From: an uncultured Gemella sp. | GTDB taxonomy: Bacteria > Bacillota > Bacilli > Staphylococcales > Gemellaceae | NCBI GenBank assembly: GCA_927911695.1 | Contig: CAKMQO010000053.1 | Coordinates: 1 to 5,368 of the forward strand | Reading direction: 5' to 3' | Length of the DNA stretch: 5,368 nt | In this document: in pieces, positions 1 to 5,368 of the stretch | Numbering within the stretch: the first letter of the stretch is position 1 | Layout: every line of letters begins with the position of its first letter | The notes under the pieces: model-generated | The model's input: only the letters and a program-made list of their open reading frames with translations | Databases searched by the model: none | What the model was told of the DNA's origin: nothing | Program-made: the position numbers and the translations under genes

Positions 1-1448
1 TTTCTCACAGACCATGCAAAGCCACCTTCTTTAGCTTTTTTACTAGAGTTAAGCGGACCAACATAGTAAGGTATTCTAAATTCTAATAATTGAATGACTT
101 TTTCTCTTATACTAAAGCCACTTTCGTCTTTTTCATCTAAAAAGTTATGATATTTAGCTGCATTATCTAATATTTTCACCAATTCTTCTTTATGAATTTG
201 ATAAGGTACAACTGAATTATCTTTTGTTCTTTGAAGTGGCAAGAACTGCTCTAATTCTAAATCTTTAATAATTTCAGCCTTAACTGAACTTTCTTCTAAT
301 TTTGCTAATTCTTTAACTAGGAATTTTTTGAAGTCTTCGTAATTACATCCTTTACCTTCTTCACTCTTACGAATATAATTTACGTAGTTAGTACCTTTGT
401 CCTTATCTTCTTTAAATATCAAAGCATATAATTCCACTTTTTTATCTTCAGCTAGTTTAGAATCATTTTTCACAAGATTTTTTAATTTTAATAAATCATC
501 TCTATGTTTTTCATAAAGTTCTACTTTTGATTCTGATAGTGTTTTTCCTTCTTTTTTAATATCTGATAAAATAATACTGTCATAAACTAGCTTAGCTAAA
601 TCAAGAAGCTCTATATAATTTGATAATACTTGTTCATAATCGTGGCGAACTTCTTCATAAATTTTCTCTTTAAACGATACAGATTTTATAGATGCATCTA
701 ATTCTTTATATTCATCTATTGCGAATAATTTATCCAGCGAAGTTTTTCCACCAAAAATTAATCTAAATACTTCTAATAATTGTTTTTCTTTTGGATAAAG
801 TTTCTTAAGATCATTTACCTTATCTGTTAAAGTTTTTTTCTCTAATGAAATATCCGCAATTTTACCAACAACTTCTTCTGTTACTTCAAATCCCACATGA
901 AATATATCAAGTTCTAATAATTCTTTAATCAAATTGTTTAAATTACCATCTTTAAAACTTTGACCCTGTAGTAAAAAGTGACCTCTATTCTTAAGTATAT
1001 GGTGTATAGCTAAAAATACCTTTCTAATATCTGGATTATTTTCAGTCATAAGTTTTGATCTTAAATGATATATTGTTGGATAATCTTTATAATAATCTTT
1101 ATCTGTATAGTCTTTATCATTAAAAATTGCATAAGGAACCTTATGAGTTTTATCTTCATAATGGTATTGACTTTCTTTTAATCTCAAGAAGAAATTTTCA
1201 TCAACTATTTTTACTTCAGTAGCAAATAACTCCTCTAGAAGATTTAAACGCCATTTTCTTCTAGCAAGTCTCCTTCTACTAGAACGATATCCGCGACGGT
1301 CTTCTGCTGTTGTAGCCTCTTCAAATATTCTAACTCCCCATAATCTTTTTTTATTTTTTCTAATTATTTTATACTCAGTATCAGTAGCTGCCCACCCTAC
1401 ACTTGCAGAACCGATATCTAAACCAAGATACCATGTTTTATTAGCCAT
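1..1448 (-). CDS. cas9: CRISPR-associated endonuclease Cas9, N-terminal part (type II, probably II-A)
   Basis: RNA-guided double-strand DNA endonuclease of a type II CRISPR system. I translated the minus strand by hand: 482 codons are open, with no stop or frameshift, and continue off the left edge. RuvC-I is LGLDIGSASVGWA (residues 8-20) with catalytic Asp at D11. The arginine-rich bridge helix lies at about 50-75 (RRGYRSSRRRLARRKWRLN). REC-lobe signatures follow: YPTIYHLR, HHILKNRGHFL, LPLQRTKDN and RIPYYVGPL (458-466), then FAW. RIPYYVGPL sits about ten residues later than in S. pyogenes Cas9, so a full length near 1,350-1,400 residues is expected. The LWGVRIFEEA stretch after RuvC-I resembles Fusobacterium- and Clostridia-type large Cas9 proteins more than the S. 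pyogenes form. The start is ATG at 1446-1448 behind GGAGGAAAAGGA. HNH, RuvC-II/III, the PAM-interacting domain, cas1/cas2 and the array must lie to the left. Cas9 identity is near certain; subtype II-A is an inference. Confidence 0.97.
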   Translation of the reverse strand, partial: MANKTWYLGLDIGSASVGWAATDTEYKIIRKNKKRLWGVRIFEEATTAEDRRGYRSSRRRLARRKWRLNLLEELFATEVKIVDENFFLRLKESQYHYEDKTHKVPYAIFNDKDYTDKDYYKDYPTIYHLRSKLMTENNPDIRKVFLAIHHILKNRGHFLLQGQSFKDGNLNNLIKELLELDIFHVGFEVTEEVVGKIADISLEKKTLTDKVNDLKKLYPKEKQLLEVFRLIFGGKTSLDKLFAIDEYKELDASIKSVSFKEKIYEEVRHDYEQVLSNYIELLDLAKLVYDSIILSDIKKEGKTLSESKVELYEKHRDDLLKLKNLVKNDSKLAEDKKVELYALIFKEDKDKGTNYVNYIRKSEEGKGCNYEDFKKFLVKELAKLEESSVKAEIIKDLELEQFLPLQRTKDNSVVPYQIHKEELVKILDNAAKYHNFLDEKDESGFSIREKVIQLLEFRIPYYVGPLNSSKKAKEGGFAWSVR

Positions 1449-1504
1449 ATGTCCTTTTCCTCCACAAAAATTTTATTACGTGTATAAAAACACTTACATA
1501 TCTT

Positions 1505-1532
1505 ATTTTACCATAAATACTGTAAATATTGA
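1505..1532 (-). promoter_or_regulatory. Candidate cas9 promoter with extended -10
   Basis: On the minus strand TGG-TAAAAT (1505-1513) matches an extended -10 element with 5 of 6 bases in the hexamer. A weak -35 (TTCAAT at 1528-1533, or TTTCAA one base further upstream) lies 17-18 bases away. Transcription would begin near 1498 and give a leader of about 50 bases before the cas9 ATG. The leader carries a small GTGT/ACAC hairpin near 1482-1495. The DNA is very AT-rich, so chance matches are common. Confidence 0.4.
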
Positions 1533-1607
1533 AAGTAATGTAAAATATTTTTTCCATCTATTATAAATCTGAATAAATACCATTAAATTTTATTAATATT
1601 GCTATTT

Positions 1608-1613
1608 TATAAC
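1608..1613 (+). promoter_or_regulatory. Weak candidate -10 for the nuclease gene
   Basis: TATAAC at 1608-1613 matches the -10 consensus at 5 of 6 positions and would give a leader of about 44 bases. No good -35 lies 16-18 bases upstream. A competing extended -10, TGT-TAAAAT (1634-1642), would start transcription on top of the ribosome binding site and is less likely. The true promoter is uncertain. Confidence 0.22.
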
Positions 1614-1663
1614 TTTATCCCAATCTTCAAAAGTGTTAAAATTAATATTGAGGGGGAATTATT

Positions 1664-2209
1664 ATGAATAAAAAGGTATTTATTATTTTCTTTAGTTTAT
1701 TCACGGCAATATTTTTAATTATCGCTTTGATAATTAATCATACTGGTGAAAGTTATAAAGAAGCAACTATCAATGGAGTTTTTATCAAGGGAGATAAGAC
1801 TAAGTATAGAGTTAAATTTATAAAAAAAGTTGATGGTGATACTATAATAGTTAACTTCAATAATAAAGAATTGAAAGTCAGATATTTATTAATTGATACA
1901 CCAGAAACCGTAAAAGCTGGTGTTGAAGTTCAGAAATATGGACCAGAAGCTAGTGAACTAAATGGAAAACTATTATCTAATGCTAAAGATGTTGAAATTG
2001 AATTTGATGTTTATCAGAAAGAAGATAAATATCATAGAGCATTGTGCTATGTTTATGCAGATGGAAAAAGTGTTCAAGAAGAGTTATTACTGGCAGGTCT
2101 GGCTGAAATAAAATATGTAAAACCTCCTGATACAAGATACTTAGATAAATTTAAAAAAGCTCAAAACAAAGCAAAAAGTAATAAACGTAATCTATGGTCA
2201 AATATCTAA
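1664..2209 (+). CDS. Thermonuclease (staphylococcal nuclease, SNase-like) with N-terminal membrane segment
   Basis: Calcium-dependent nuclease of the SNase family, which cleaves DNA and RNA to 3'-phosphate products, probably outside the membrane. Residues 1-4 (MNKK) are charged and 5-24 are strongly hydrophobic, giving a signal anchor or signal peptide; no clear AXA cleavage site or lipobox cysteine follows. The catalytic domain spans about 48-180. From VDGDT onward it aligns with S. aureus nuclease at a constant offset of 38, without gaps up to the last catalytic arginine: D57/D59 equal D19/D21, R73 equals R35, D78 equals D40, E81 equals E43 and R125 equals R87. KYGPEAS and the YADGK and NLWS motifs are also kept, so the enzyme should be active. 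The ATG is set by a GAGGGGG site (1650-1656) seven bases upstream. The gene is divergent from cas9 and convergent with the permease. A nutritional or extracellular-DNA-degrading role is the usual one; a link to CRISPR is unproven. Confidence 0.93.
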   Translation: MNKKVFIIFFSLFTAIFLIIALIINHTGESYKEATINGVFIKGDKTKYRVKFIKKVDGDTIIVNFNNKELKVRYLLIDTPETVKAGVEVQKYGPEASELNGKLLSNAKDVEIEFDVYQKEDKYHRALCYVYADGKSVQEELLLAGLAEIKYVKPPDTRYLDKFKKAQNKAKSNKRNLWSNI

Positions 2210-2256
2210 TTTGTAAAAAATTTATTACTATATACATTATATTTTAAGACATAAAA

Positions 2257-2288
2257 AATCGACTATAACCTAAAAGTTATAGTCGATT
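2257..2288. terminator. Bidirectional Rho-independent terminator
   Basis: A perfect 13-bp stem, AATCGACTATAAC paired with GTTATAGTCGATT, encloses a six-base loop (CTAAAA). An A-run (2253-2258) precedes it and a T-rich tract (2289-2298) follows, so it can work in both directions. It lies between the convergent ends of the nuclease gene (stop at 2209) and the permease gene (stop at 2303), where a shared terminator is expected. Confidence 0.9.
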
Positions 2289-2302
2289 CTTATTTTTATA
2301 TT

Positions 2303-3673
2303 CTATTCAATTTTACTATGTTTATAAGAATATGTGAAGTATACGATTAATCCTACGATTACCCATACGAAGAAGATAATCCATGAAGTTAATGTAACAC
2401 TGTATAGTAAAGCTGCGAATAATACAATTGAGATAATTGGTACTACTGGCATACCTGGTACTCTAAATCCACGTTTAACATCTGGGAATTTTTTGTAGAA
2501 TACGATAGTAGTGTAACTTACTAATGCGAATGCAATGATAGAAGCTACGTTAGCAAGTTCTGCTAATTTTCCTAGTGGTAAGAACCCAGCTAATACTGCA
2601 GTTAAACATCCTAAAGACCATGTAACTGTACTTGGTACTTTGTTGTCGTTAACTTTAGTGAATACTTTTGGTAATAATCCATCACGTGCAATTGTATAAG
2701 CGATACGGATACCTGCATACATGAATGATAAGATACCAGCCATAAGTCCGATTACTGCCCCTAGAGAAACAATACCAGCAACTTTGTTTTGACCAACTTC
2801 TTCAAGTACGAATACTAATGCATCCCCAGATCCAAGACGGTTGTATTCAACAACCCCTGTTAACACTAAACATACTAAGATGTAGAATGCTGTACATACG
2901 ATCATAGTGACAATGATAGCTTTTGGTAGAGCTTTTTCTGGATTAATTGTTTCTTCTGCTGATGTAGAAATCGCATCAAATCCAAGGTAAGCAAAGAATA
3001 CTGTAGTGGCTGCTAACATTACCCCTGAGAAACCTGTAGGTGCAAAATCGTTTGTCCAGTGTGTTGGTTCAACGTACATTGATCCAACTACGATGAATAA
3101 GATTACGATACCAACTTTTGCAGCTACCATAAGGTTATTTACAAGTTTACTACTTGATGTACCTCTTGATAGTAAGAATGTAATTAATAATACAATTACG
3201 ATAGCTGGAATGTTACCATATCCTCCATCTGACGGTAATGTGTAATATACTTTAGGGAGTTCTACACCAAGACCTGCCAGTAGACGAGAGAAGTAACTTG
3301 ACCAACCGTTTGATACAGTGGCTGCAGAAAGAACATATCCTCCTATTAGTACCCAACCTATAATATAGGCTACAATTTCACCAATTGATACATATAAGTA
3401 TGTATATGTACTACCACTTGATGGAATTGTTGAAGCTAGCTCCGCATAACAAAGTGCTGCTAAACAACAGGCAACCCCTGCGATTAAGAATGAGAAGATT
3501 ACCGCTGGTCCTGCTTCTGCTGAAGCTTTACCAGTTAATACTAGAATCCCTGACCCTATAATCGCCCCAATACCGAATAGAATCAAGTCCATCGTTCTCA
3601 TAGTCGGAGCTAAAGTTTTACTTCTAGCTTCTGCTAAAATAGATTCAACTGATTTTTTTCTTAAATAACTCAT
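2303..3673 (-). CDS. APC-superfamily amino acid permease, CAT (cationic amino acid transporter) family
   Basis: Cytoplasmic-membrane amino acid importer of 456 residues, the usual length for bacterial CAT-family permeases such as B. subtilis YfnA and Geobacillus GkApcT, with about twelve hydrophobic segments. TM1 carries the unwound substrate-binding motif GIGAIIGSGI (34-43). TM2-TM3 carry YAELASTIPSSGSTYTY (76-92). TM5 contains K186 (VAAKVG), which matches the lysine that fills the sodium site in ApcT-type proton-coupled transporters. TM6 carries FAYLGFDAISTSAEE (227-241) followed by NPEKALPKAI. The start ATG (3671-3673) has a perfect AGGAGG seven bases upstream. The gene lies downstream of ald in the same direction, but a terminator and its own promoter intervene. 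GkApcT is known to import alanine, so alanine uptake is a reasonable inference. Sequence alone cannot exclude branched-chain or cationic amino acids as substrates. Confidence 0.92.
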   Translation of the reverse strand: MSYLRKKSVESILAEARSKTLAPTMRTMDLILFGIGAIIGSGILVLTGKASAEAGPAVIFSFLIAGVACCLAALCYAELASTIPSSGSTYTYLYVSIGEIVAYIIGWVLIGGYVLSAATVSNGWSSYFSRLLAGLGVELPKVYYTLPSDGGYGNIPAIVIVLLITFLLSRGTSSSKLVNNLMVAAKVGIVILFIVVGSMYVEPTHWTNDFAPTGFSGVMLAATTVFFAYLGFDAISTSAEETINPEKALPKAIIVTMIVCTAFYILVCLVLTGVVEYNRLGSGDALVFVLEEVGQNKVAGIVSLGAVIGLMAGILSFMYAGIRIAYTIARDGLLPKVFTKVNDNKVPSTVTWSLGCLTAVLAGFLPLGKLAELANVASIIAFALVSYTTIVFYKKFPDVKRGFRVPGMPVVPIISIVLFAALLYSVTLTSWIIFFVWVIVGLIVYFTYSYKHSKIE

Positions 3674-3729
3674 AATAAATCCTCCTATTTTTTATTTAAA
3701 TATTCTCCCTACTAATATTCTTTAATTAA

Positions 3730-3758
3730 ATTATAGCATAGTTGTAAACCTTTTACTA
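3730..3758 (-). promoter_or_regulatory. Candidate permease promoter with perfect extended -10
   Basis: On the minus strand TGC-TATAAT (3730-3738) is a perfect extended -10 element. The -35 position 17 bases upstream (TAGTAA, 3753-3758) is weak, as is usual for extended -10 promoters. Transcription would start near 3724, giving a leader of about 50 bases before the ATG at 3673. This supports independent expression of the permease. Confidence 0.6.
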
Positions 3759-3868
3759 CAGTTACTTGGCTTTATGTAAGCCGTTTTGAAGTATAGCAGT
3801 AAATATATTACTATTTTTTTATTTTTTTGATTATAATTTTTACCGATATAAGTCTTTATACAATAAGT

Positions 3869-3895
3869 GAGTGCTCTATAACAGATAGAGCACTC
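3869..3895 (-). terminator. Terminator hairpin downstream of ald
   Basis: A perfect 11-bp stem, GAGTGCTCTAT paired with ATAGAGCACTC, has a five-base loop (AACAG) and lies about 50 bases past the ald stop. On the minus strand it is followed by a moderately T-rich stretch (ACTTATTGTATAAAG) rather than a clean T-run, so some read-through into the permease gene is possible. Confidence 0.75.
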
Positions 3896-3945
3896 TATTT
3901 ATACAAATTTTCAACTATTTCTTATTTTTGAATTTCACTATTATA

Positions 3946-5061
3946 TTACAAAGCTGCTTCTACTGGAGTATATTCATATCCTAAATCATCAGCAACTGCT
4001 TTGAAAGTAACTTTTCCATTAGCTACGTTAACACCAGGTACTAATTCTGGGAATTTAGCCACAGCTTCTTTAACACCTAATTTCGCGATAACTTTAACGT
4101 ATTTAGCAGTTGCATTACATAATGCATAAGTAGATGTTTGTGCTACTGCTCCTGGAATATTAGCTACTGAGTAGTGTAATACTCCTTCTTCAACGAATAT
4201 TGGATTGTCATGACTTGTTGGACGCCCTTCAGTGTATTCAGTTGTACCACCTTGGTCAATCGCTACGTCTACAATTACACCACCATCTGGCATATCTTTA
4301 ACCATTTCTTTAGTTACTAATTTAGGTGCTTTTGCTCCTGGAATTAATACTGTACTTACTACTAAATCAGCTGTTTTAATAGCATTAGCAATATTGAATT
4401 TATTAGAGTAAAGAGTTTCAATTTTACCACCGAAGACATGTGATAATTCTGTTAATGCATCTAAGTTTACATCGATCATTGTTACACGTGCTCCAAGACC
4501 AACAGCCGCTGTTGCTGCAGCAGTACCTGCTACACCAGCACCAATAATTACAACATGTCCTGGTTGAACTCCTGGAACACCTTGTAATAAGATACCTTTA
4601 CCACCTTGAACTTTCGATAAGAATCTTACCCCTTCTTGAACAGCCATTCTTCCCGCAACTTCACTCATTGGTCTTAGTAAAGGTAACCCTCTTCCTACTT
4701 TTACTGTTTCGAAAGCAATACCGATAGTTCCTTTATCTACCATTTCTTTTGTTAATTCAGGATCTGCAGCTAAGTGTAGATAAGTATAAATAATTAACCC
4801 TTTTCTAAAATATTTATACTCAGATGGAATTGGTTCTTTTACTTTGTAGATTAAATCCGATTTATTCCATACATCTTCAGCTTTCTCTAATAGAACAGCT
4901 CCTGCCTCTTCATATTCAGCATCTGAAATACCTGAAGCTAATCCTGCTCCTTTTTCTACATATACAGTGTGGCCATCTAGTACTAACTCATGTACTACTC
5001 CCGGTATAGCAGACACTCTACTTTCATTATTTTTAATTTCTTTTGGTACTCCGATAATCAT
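3946..5061 (-). CDS. ald: Alanine dehydrogenase
   Basis: Cytoplasmic NAD-dependent enzyme (EC 1.4.1.1) that reversibly converts L-alanine, water and NAD+ to pyruvate, ammonium and NADH, feeding alanine carbon into central metabolism. It is 371 residues long, the standard family length. The N-terminal domain opens with [16 protein letters not shown] and holds substrate residues R15 and K75 (KVKEP), the catalytic H96 (TYLHLA) and the PMSEVAGRM block (131-139). The Rossmann domain has GVPGV (161-165), the glycine-rich loop GAGVAG (174-179) and acidic D197, which selects NAD over NADP. Catalytic D269 lies in [24 protein letters not shown] is the conserved C-terminal return helix region. All key residues are present. 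The ATG follows AGGAGGT with seven-base spacing. A candidate cre site overlaps its promoter. The permease gene downstream probably supplies the substrate. Confidence 0.97.
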   Translation of the reverse strand: MIIGVPKEIKNNESRVSAIPGVVHELVLDGHTVYVEKGAGLASGISDAEYEEAGAVLLEKAEDVWNKSDLIYKVKEPIPSEYKYFRKGLIIYTYLHLAADPELTKEMVDKGTIGIAFETVKVGRGLPLLRPMSEVAGRMAVQEGVRFLSKVQGGKGILLQGVPGVQPGHVVIIGAGVAGTAAATAAVGLGARVTMIDVNLDALTELSHVFGGKIETLYSNKFNIANAIKTADLVVSTVLIPGAKAPKLVTKEMVKDMPDGGVIVDVAIDQGGTTEYTEGRPTSHDNPIFVEEGVLHYSVANIPGAVAQTSTYALCNATAKYVKVIAKLGVKEAVAKFPELVPGVNVANGKVTFKAVADDLGYEYTPVEAAL

Positions 5062-5094
5062 TTCCCTTACCTCCTAATTTTTTTCTGTACTTAT

Positions 5095-5123
5095 ATAATA
5101 ACACAGATCTTCCAATAATGAAA
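5095..5123 (-). promoter_or_regulatory. Candidate ald promoter
   Basis: On the minus strand TGT-TATTAT (5095-5103) is an extended -10 element with 5 of 6 hexamer matches. The -35 position 17 bases upstream (TTTCAT, 5118-5123) matches only the first two consensus bases. Transcription would begin near 5088, about 27 bases before the ATG and just ahead of the AGGAGGT site. The weak -35 suggests help from an activator. Confidence 0.45.
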
Positions 5124-5141
5124 GCGTTTTTCTAATGAAAG
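5116..5141. repeat. Direct repeat TAATGAAAG upstream of ald
   Basis: The nine-base word TAATGAAAG occurs at 5116-5124 and again at 5133-5141, a period of 17 bases. An inverted copy of the overlapping word ATGAAAGTT lies at 5204-5212 (AACTTTCAT). The first copy overlaps the cre-like site and the -35 region of the ald promoter. Confidence 0.6.
5119..5132. promoter_or_regulatory. cre-like site (CcpA catabolite control)
   Basis: TGAAAGCGTTTTTC matches the catabolite-responsive element consensus TGWAANCGNTNWCA at all positions except the last two, including the central CG and the full left half-site. It overlaps the -35 position of the proposed ald promoter, where bound CcpA would block RNA polymerase. 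Repression of alanine catabolism by good sugars fits known Gram-positive physiology. No CcpA gene is visible here. Confidence 0.5.
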
Positions 5142-5148
5142 TTATAGT

Positions 5149-5160
5149 GAAAATATTTTC
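5149..5160. repeat. Perfect 12-bp palindrome GAAAATATTTTC
   Basis: GAAAATATTTTC is a perfect palindrome about 50 bases upstream of the proposed ald -10. It could be an operator, but the sequence is low in complexity and such palindromes arise by chance in AT-rich DNA. Confidence 0.35.
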
Positions 5161-5270
5161 TTTATTTTATTAGTATGTAAACCATATAAAAACTGATAAA
5201 TTAAACTTTCATAAAATTATTTAATATTAAACTTTTTGAAAATTAGTGTTAATTATTTCTTAGAAAAGAA

Positions 5271-5301
5271 ATTTGAAAAACAGTTGTTTTATTTTTCAAA
5301 T
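5271..5301. repeat. 10-bp inverted repeat with nested palindrome
   Basis: ATTTGAAAAA (5271-5280) and TTTTTCAAAT (5292-5301) form a perfect 10-bp inverted repeat with an 11-base spacer. The palindrome AAAACA-GT-TGTTTT (5277-5290) is nested in it, and a further 7-bp inverted repeat (ATTTCTT / AAGAAAT, 5255-5272) sits beside it. Only one G-C pair is in the main stem, so an operator is more plausible than a terminator. Confidence 0.45.
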
Positions 5302-5323
5302 ATAGCTGTTCTATGATTATACT
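5295..5323 (+). promoter_or_regulatory. Possible promoter directed off the right edge
   Basis: TTCAAA (5295-5300, 4 of 6 to the -35 consensus) and TATACT (5318-5323, 5 of 6 to the -10) are separated by exactly 17 bases. Transcription would begin near 5330 and run out of the window. The -35 overlaps the right arm of the 5271-5301 inverted repeat. Confidence 0.35.
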
Positions 5324-5368
5324 ATAACTATTTTTATCATTATACAATTTAACTTATAAAAAATTATT

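Larger units (their letters stand above)
1449..1663. other. Divergent intergenic region between cas9 and the nuclease gene
   Basis: These 215 bases separate two divergently transcribed genes and must contain both promoters. I looked for a tracrRNA, which type II-A systems often place next to cas9, but found no GC-rich hairpin series and no Rho-independent terminator. A TGTAAATATT / TGTAAAATATT direct repeat (1521-1530 and 1539-1549) flanks a GAAAGTAA core. No open frame of note lies here. Confidence 0.7.
3674..3945. other. Intergenic region between ald and the permease gene
   Basis: These 272 bases hold the ald terminator hairpin (3869-3895), a very AT-rich middle, a small GGCTT/AAGCC hairpin (3768-3782), the permease promoter and its ribosome binding site (3681-3686). 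I saw no riboswitch-like structure and no small gene with a ribosome binding site. Confidence 0.7.
5062..5368. other. Gene-free AT-rich regulatory region upstream of ald
   Basis: No convincing open frame with a ribosome binding site lies in these 307 bases on either strand. The ald-proximal half (5062-5160) holds the ald ribosome binding site, the promoter, the cre-like site, TAATGAAAG repeats and a palindrome. The distal half (5228-5345) holds a CodY-box-like sequence, several inverted repeats and a possible rightward promoter. The next gene, if divergent, would begin just past the right edge. Confidence 0.7.

Noticed and set aside
1..1448. CRISPR array or repeats within the window
   Set aside because: No regularly spaced repeat of 30-36 bases exists anywhere in the window. 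The array must lie outside.
3006..3245. 79-codon open frame on the plus strand
   Set aside because: It lies wholly antisense inside the well-conserved permease gene, has no ribosome binding site and encodes no recognisable protein.
3775..3790. Possible cre site (TGTAAGCCGTTTTGA) upstream of the permease promoter
   Set aside because: The half-sites only align if one base is skipped. Without that skip it has three or four mismatches and loses the central CG, so it is not a convincing CcpA site.
3820..3860. A second TATAAT (minus strand, 3830-3835) as a permease promoter
   Set aside because: It lacks a TG extension and a good -35. The extended -10 at 3730-3738 is better, and the TATAAT falls in a run of near-pure A/T where chance matches are expected.
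4824..5009. 61-codon leucine-rich open frame on the plus strand
   Set aside because: It is antisense to the conserved N-terminal part of ald. Its leucine richness reflects the complement of ald codons, and no ribosome binding site precedes it.
5271..5301. Rho-independent terminator of a gene to the right
   Set aside because: The stem has a single G-C pair and an 11-base loop, and no clean T-run follows on the minus strand, so it is too weak to call as a terminator.

Overview
The window is AT-rich (roughly 30% GC by eye) with strong AGGAGG-type ribosome binding sites, Gram-positive style proteins and extended -10 promoters. It looks like a chromosomal segment of a low-GC Firmicute. The combination of a type II Cas9, a Staphylococcus-like thermonuclease, a CAT-family amino acid permease and alanine dehydrogenase would fit a Gemella-like member of the Bacillales. 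That genus call is an inference from general resemblance; no marker gene proves it.

Layout: (1) Bases 1-1448, minus strand: the first 482 codons of cas9, uninterrupted, running off the left edge. RuvC-I, the arginine-rich bridge helix and much of the REC lobe are present; HNH, RuvC-II/III and the PAM-interacting domain lie outside. (2) Bases 1449-1663: a 215-base divergent promoter region between cas9 and the next gene. It has no recognisable tracrRNA but holds a short repeat-like segment. (3) Bases 1664-2209, plus strand: a membrane-anchored or secreted staphylococcal-nuclease-like protein with every catalytic residue present. (4) Bases 2257-2288: a perfect hairpin serving as a shared terminator for the two convergent genes. 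(5) Bases 2303-3673, minus: an APC-superfamily (CAT family) amino acid permease with its own promoter. (6) Bases 3674-3945: an intergenic region with a terminator hairpin for the upstream gene and the permease promoter. (7) Bases 3946-5061, minus: alanine dehydrogenase (ald). (8) Bases 5062-5368: a gene-free regulatory region with the ald promoter, a good cre-like (CcpA) site, several short repeats, palindromes and a possible promoter pointing off the right edge.

How the genes work together: ald and the permease form a plausible alanine-use pair, with uptake followed by oxidative deamination to pyruvate and ammonium. A terminator and separate promoters suggest they are not a strict operon. 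cas9 begins a CRISPR-Cas locus that extends to the left. The thermonuclease is its divergent neighbour and most likely marks the edge of that locus rather than being part of it. I see no clearly new system inside the window. The most useful leads are the Cas9 itself, the repeat-like sequence in its promoter, and the dense regulatory region upstream of ald.
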